A stretch of DNA of 64,000 nt. Origin: Acidobacterium sp. S8 (lineage in GTDB: Bacteria; Acidobacteriota; Terriglobia; Terriglobales; Acidobacteriaceae). The stretch covers positions 283,508-347,507 of the forward strand of contig NZ_LMUM01000034.1 in NCBI RefSeq assembly GCF_009765985.1, read 5' to 3'. The notes under the pieces were generated by a model. That model had not been told where the DNA came from. It made no database searches and saw only the letters and a program-made list of their open reading frames with translations. A program made the translations under genes and the position numbers. Of this stretch, positions 60,830 to 64,000 are shown piece after piece. Position 1 is the stretch's first letter, and each line of letters begins with the position of its first letter.

Positions 60830-60864
60830 AACCCACGGCCAGACATTTCTGAGCGTGGGTTTTT
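60830..60864 (+). terminator. Intrinsic terminator/attenuator in the cysDNH leader
   Basis: AACCCACG / CGTGGGTT with an inner CAGA/TCTG pairing, followed by a run of five T (60860-60864). It begins 35 nt after the leader ORF stop and ends about 48 nt before the cysD start codon. No gene other than the mini-ORF precedes it on this strand, so it can only act as a conditional stop for cysDNH. Confidence 0.85.
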
Positions 60865-60912
60865 AATTCCCGCCTCAATTGTCCAAAAGCATACAGGGGA
60901 GCTTCATAGCTC

Positions 60913-61857
60913 ATGGCTACAGCAGTCTACAATCCGCCTCCCGCACCCATAGCTTCACAGGGGCGGCTTACTCATCTTCAGATGCTGGAAGCCGAGAGCA
61001 TTCATATCATTCGTGAGGTCGCATCCGAGTTTCAGAAGCCGGTGATGCTCTATTCCATCGGCAAGGACTCGTCGGTAATGCTGCGCCTCGCGCAAAAGGC
61101 GTTTCACCCCGGGCCAATTCCGTTTCCGCTCCTACATGTCGATACCGGATACAAATTCCGCGAGATGCTGGAGTTTCGCGACAATTACACGCGTGAACTC
61201 GGCTTGAATCTGCTGGTATGGCGGAACGAAGAGGCACTGGCTGGCGGCGCAAATCCCGTAGCTCTGGGAACGCAACGCTGCTGCGGACTTTTGAAAACAC
61301 AAGCACTTCTTGACGGGCTCCGCGCTCACGGTTTCGATGCGGCATTCGGCGGAGCACGTCGTGATGAGGAACGATCACGCGCAAAAGAGCGCATCTTTTC
61401 CTTCCGCGACGGTGCCGGACAGTGGGATCCAAAGAACCAGCGGCCTGAGTTGTGGAATATCTACAACAGTCGCATCGGTCCGGGCGAGAGCATCCGTGTC
61501 TTCCCACTCTCAAACTGGACTGAGCTGGACATATGGCACTACATCCATCTCGAAAACATTCCTATCGTGCCGCTGTATTTTGCGCGGGAGCGTCGCATGC
61601 TGGTGCGTGGCGATAGCCTGATTCCTGTCGAGCAGCCCTTCGTTAAGGGACTGCCGGGCGAAGAGCAGTGGGTACGTTGCCGCTTGCGATCGCTGGGTTG
61701 CAGCCCATGCACGGGAGCTATCCGTTCAGACGCAGACACCGTGCCGAAGATTATTGCCGAGTTGATCTCGTTTCGCTCGTCGGAACGCGCCAACCGTATC
61801 ATCGATCACGATCAGGATGGCTCGATGGAGATTAAGAAGCGCGAGGGCTATTTCTGA
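60913..61857 (+). CDS. cysD: Sulfate adenylyltransferase small subunit
   Basis: 314 residues. ATP-pyrophosphatase-type core with the PP-loop [40 protein letters not shown] and [22 protein letters not shown] are CysD signatures. With CysN it makes adenosine 5'-phosphosulfate from sulfate and ATP. AGGGGAG lies about 11 nt before the ATG. It is the first structural gene after the attenuator, and its stop overlaps the cysN start (TGATG). Confidence 0.96.
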   Translation: MATAVYNPPPAPIASQGRLTHLQMLEAESIHIIREVASEFQKPVMLYSIGKDSSVMLRLAQKAFHPGPIPFPLLHVDTGYKFREMLEFRDNYTRELGLNLLVWRNEEALAGGANPVALGTQRCCGLLKTQALLDGLRAHGFDAAFGGARRDEERSRAKERIFSFRDGAGQWDPKNQRPELWNIYNSRIGPGESIRVFPLSNWTELDIWHYIHLENIPIVPLYFARERRMLVRGDSLIPVEQPFVKGLPGEEQWVRCRLRSLGCSPCTGAIRSDADTVPKIIAELISFRSSERANRIIDHDQDGSMEIKKREGYF

Positions 61858-63506
61858 TGACGCATGCATCCTCCGTGCTCGATGATTTGCGCGATGCGGC
61901 CGAGCCATTCGAAATCGAAGACTTTCTCGCTGCCGAACAGCAGAAAGATCTTTTGCGTTTCACTACGGCAGGCAGCGTCGATGACGGCAAGTCAACGCTG
62001 ATAGGACGGCTGCTCTACGATTCGCGCAGTGTTTACGAAGACCAGGTGAAAGCAGTCACGCGCAGTAATACCGGCGATGGCACGTCTATCGATTTCGCGC
62101 TGCTTACCGATGGCCTGCGCGCCGAGCGCGAGCAGGGAATCACCATCGACGTTGCCTATCGATTCTTTGCCACGGCGAAAAGAAAATTCATCATCGCTGA
62201 CACGCCCGGTCACGAGCAGTACACACGCAACATGGTTACGGGTGCTTCTACCGCTGAGCTGGCCATTGTCCTGGTCGATGCGCGCAAGGGCATTCTCACG
62301 CAGTCCCGCCGCCACGCTTTCATCTCCTCGCTTCTCGGAATCCGCCATGTTGTCGCCGCCATCAACAAGATGGATCTGGTCGATTTTTCCGAGGAGGTCT
62401 TCGCGAAACATCAGCGCGACCTGCAGGCTCTCGCGCAACAACTGGAAATTCAAAATCTGGTTTGCATTCCCATCAGCGCACTGGATGGCGACAATGTTGT
62501 AATCGCCAGCGAGCGCACTCCGTGGTACTCAGGGCCAACGCTGCTGGAGCATCTCGAATCTGTTCCGATTGCGGAGCACTTGGAATACGCGCCATTTCGG
62601 ATGCCGGTACAACGCGTCATCCGTCCCAATCAGGACTTTCGCGGATTCGCCGGACAGATCGCATCAGGCACGATCAAGCCCGGCGATGCCATCGTTGCTT
62701 TGCCTTCTGGAAGAACAAGCCGAGTCAAGGCGATTCATACCTTCGACGGGGAATTGGAAAGCGCATTCGCTCCACAGTCAGTCACGCTCACGCTCGAAGA
62801 TGAAGTCGACATCAGCCGCGGTGACCTGATCGCACATGAAGGTAACGCGCCAACCATCTCCACAGAATTTACCGCTTCGCTCGTATGGCTGCATGCGGAG
62901 CCATTCACAGCCGGCAAAACCTATCTGCTGAAACACGCGAGCCAGACGGTGAAGGCACATCTGAAACTGACGCATCGTTTAGATGTGGAAACGCTGGCAC
63001 AACATCCGGCTCAGGCGCTTGAACTGAATGAGATCGGCGAAGTTCATATAAGGACAAGCCGTCTGCTCATGGTGGATGCCTATCGGGACAATCGAATCAC
63101 CGGCAGTTTTATTCTCATCGATGCGCAGAACAATGCAACGGTCGGTGCCGGCATGATTCGCAACGCGCAGCCGGCCAAAACATCGCAGGGATTGGAAAAC
63201 AAAGGCGCGTTGATATCTCTGCCGCAAGCCGAACTCATACCCGCGCTAGAAAAATCGCTGCTGGCATCCGGTGAAGATGTTGTCGTGACGCGCGTGCAAA
63301 AGCCAGAGGTATGGCGCACGTTGCTGCACGCCGGCTTGATTGTGCTCGTCTACACTCCGGAAAAATCGCAGGTAGAGATCATCACGCTCAATAACGCGAG
63401 TCAATTTACTACGCAATCGCTGCAGCAGCTTACAGATGTGGAAGACGTTCTTCGAACAGTTGAGCAGATGAAGAAGGGAGCTGATCGGGATGACAGTGAG
63501 TTCTGA
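61857..63506 (+). CDS. cysN: Sulfate adenylyltransferase GTPase subunit
   Basis: 549 residues. The GTPase has TTAGSVDDGKSTLIGRLL (P-loop), DTPGHEQYTRNM and INKMDLVDF, followed by EF-Tu-like beta domains. Its GTPase drives sulfate adenylylation by CysD. It has no C-terminal APS kinase (CysC) domain, so the product is APS rather than PAPS. The start overlaps the cysD stop and its 3' end overlaps cysH by 17 nt. Confidence 0.95.
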   Translation: MTHASSVLDDLRDAAEPFEIEDFLAAEQQKDLLRFTTAGSVDDGKSTLIGRLLYDSRSVYEDQVKAVTRSNTGDGTSIDFALLTDGLRAEREQGITIDVAYRFFATAKRKFIIADTPGHEQYTRNMVTGASTAELAIVLVDARKGILTQSRRHAFISSLLGIRHVVAAINKMDLVDFSEEVFAKHQRDLQALAQQLEIQNLVCIPISALDGDNVVIASERTPWYSGPTLLEHLESVPIAEHLEYAPFRMPVQRVIRPNQDFRGFAGQIASGTIKPGDAIVALPSGRTSRVKAIHTFDGELESAFAPQSVTLTLEDEVDISRGDLIAHEGNAPTISTEFTASLVWLHAEPFTAGKTYLLKHASQTVKAHLKLTHRLDVETLAQHPAQALELNEIGEVHIRTSRLLMVDAYRDNRITGSFILIDAQNNATVGAGMIRNAQPAKTSQGLENKGALISLPQAELIPALEKSLLASGEDVVVTRVQKPEVWRTLLHAGLIVLVYTPEKSQVEIITLNNASQFTTQSLQQLTDVEDVLRTVEQMKKGADRDDSEF

Positions 63507-64000
63507 AGCGAGCACGAGCATTGTGCCTGGTCTCGAAGAAAAGATCAGCGCAGCGAGATCTCTCGTTGCAGCGCATGTGAATGGTTCGCCCGGCGAATGC
63601 GTTACCTGCAGTTTTCAGGCAGAAGACATGATCGTGCTGCACATGGTGCGCGAAATCTATCCGGATGTGCCGGTATTGTTTCTCGACACTGGTTATCACT
63701 TCGCGGAAACCTATGCGTATCGTGACGAATTGGCGACCGCATGGAACCTGAACCTCATCAACCTGACGCCGCGCCAGAGTGTGCCTGAGCAGGAAGCGCA
63801 ATTCGGGATCCTGCATCAGAGCGCTCCGGACCAGTGCTGCAAGCTCCGCAAGGTAGAACCGCTATTCGCTGCGCTGGCAGAATACGCAACCTGGTTCACA
63901 GGCATGCGCCGCGAACAGGCCAAGAGCCGCGCACTGATGCAGGCGCTCGATCACTTCACACTCCCGGGCGGCAAGCAGTTATTGAAGATCAGCCCGCTCA
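63490..64000 (+). CDS. cysH: Assimilatory (phospho)adenylylsulfate reductase, probably APS type (3' end outside window)
   Basis: The first 170 residues of a CysH-family reductase, running off the right edge. TCSFQAEDMIVLHMV and VLFLDTGYHFAETYAYRDEL are family markers. SAPDQCCKLRKVEPL carries the paired cysteines that hold a [4Fe-4S] cluster in APS-using members; the second cysteine pair would lie beyond the window. Absence of APS kinase in the operon supports APS as substrate. The ATG lies inside the cysN 3' end (17-nt overlap). Confidence 0.9.
   Translation, partial: MTVSSEASTSIVPGLEEKISAARSLVAAHVNGSPGECVTCSFQAEDMIVLHMVREIYPDVPVLFLDTGYHFAETYAYRDELATAWNLNLINLTPRQSVPEQEAQFGILHQSAPDQCCKLRKVEPLFAALAEYATWFTGMRREQAKSRALMQALDHFTLPGGKQLLKISPL

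Noticed and set aside
60628..60852. A longer 74-codon plus-strand frame covering the cysDNH leader
   Set aside because: It starts before the predicted transcription start, runs into the terminator's 5' half, and has an unremarkable composition. The overlapping Cys-rich frame fits the promoter and terminator better.
1..64000. tRNA genes, rRNA, CRISPR arrays, insertion sequences, prophage genes
   Set aside because: Looked for tRNA T-arm motifs, regularly spaced repeats and transposase or integrase domains; none were convincing.

Overview
The window looks like a chromosomal segment of an Acidobacteriota genome, most likely a Terriglobales/Acidobacteriaceae-type soil bacterium. Pointers are an Oar-like TonB-dependent receptor with an N-terminal carboxypeptidase-regulatory domain, a VWFA-related secreted protein of the kind common in this phylum, many Tat-exported hydrolases, moderately high GC, and short palindromic intergenic repeats scattered through the right half. 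This assignment is inferred from gene content and no search was run. I saw no rRNA, tRNA, CRISPR array, insertion sequence or prophage.

Left part (1-16.4 kb), catabolic and accessory genes. A D-amino-acid module comes first: a GntP/DsdX-type permease (cut by the window edge), RidA, an N-acyl-D-amino-acid deacylase and a divergent D-serine-dehydratase-like PLP enzyme. It is followed by a Tat-exported phospholipase C and a glycosidase cluster (GH29 fucosidase, exported PPC-domain protein, GHL6-type protein). Next are trehalose genes in which OtsA is fused to a membrane sensor-like module, and an orphan B12-binding radical SAM enzyme.

Middle part (16.4-35 kb). rfbBACD makes dTDP-L-rhamnose, followed by a Wzz-type chain-length protein, a DMT transporter, a class III aminotransferase, the lysine/DAP genes asd-lysC-dapB and a separate dapA. 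A glycosyltransferase and a WcaF-like acetyltransferase are interleaved. Then come an amicyanin-like copper lipoprotein, isocitrate dehydrogenase, NrdR, an HD protein and a zinc-ribbon/XRE regulator.

Right part (35-57 kb), mostly housekeeping. It holds uppS, cdsA, dxr and rseP in a loose cluster, then YbgC, a small lipoprotein behind a possible Shine-Dalgarno-sequestering switch, a second Tat phosphoesterase, a B12-domain subunit, a polyprenyl synthetase, YajQ, TatD, MetG, ArgS, PstS, a DJ-1/PfpI protein and PepA. Gaps here carry families of dispersed hairpin repeats.

The most interesting locus is 60.3-64 kb. A TonB-dependent receptor and the sulfate-assimilation operon cysD-cysN-cysH diverge from one compact promoter region. 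Each transcript appears to begin at, or within a few nucleotides of, the start codon of a tiny cysteine-rich ORF: 26 aa with 7 Cys on the receptor side, 31 aa with 8 Cys on the cysDNH side. Each ORF is followed by an intrinsic terminator placed before the structural gene. This reads as a pair of back-to-back cysteine-responsive transcription attenuators, linking an outer-membrane receptor to sulfur assimilation.
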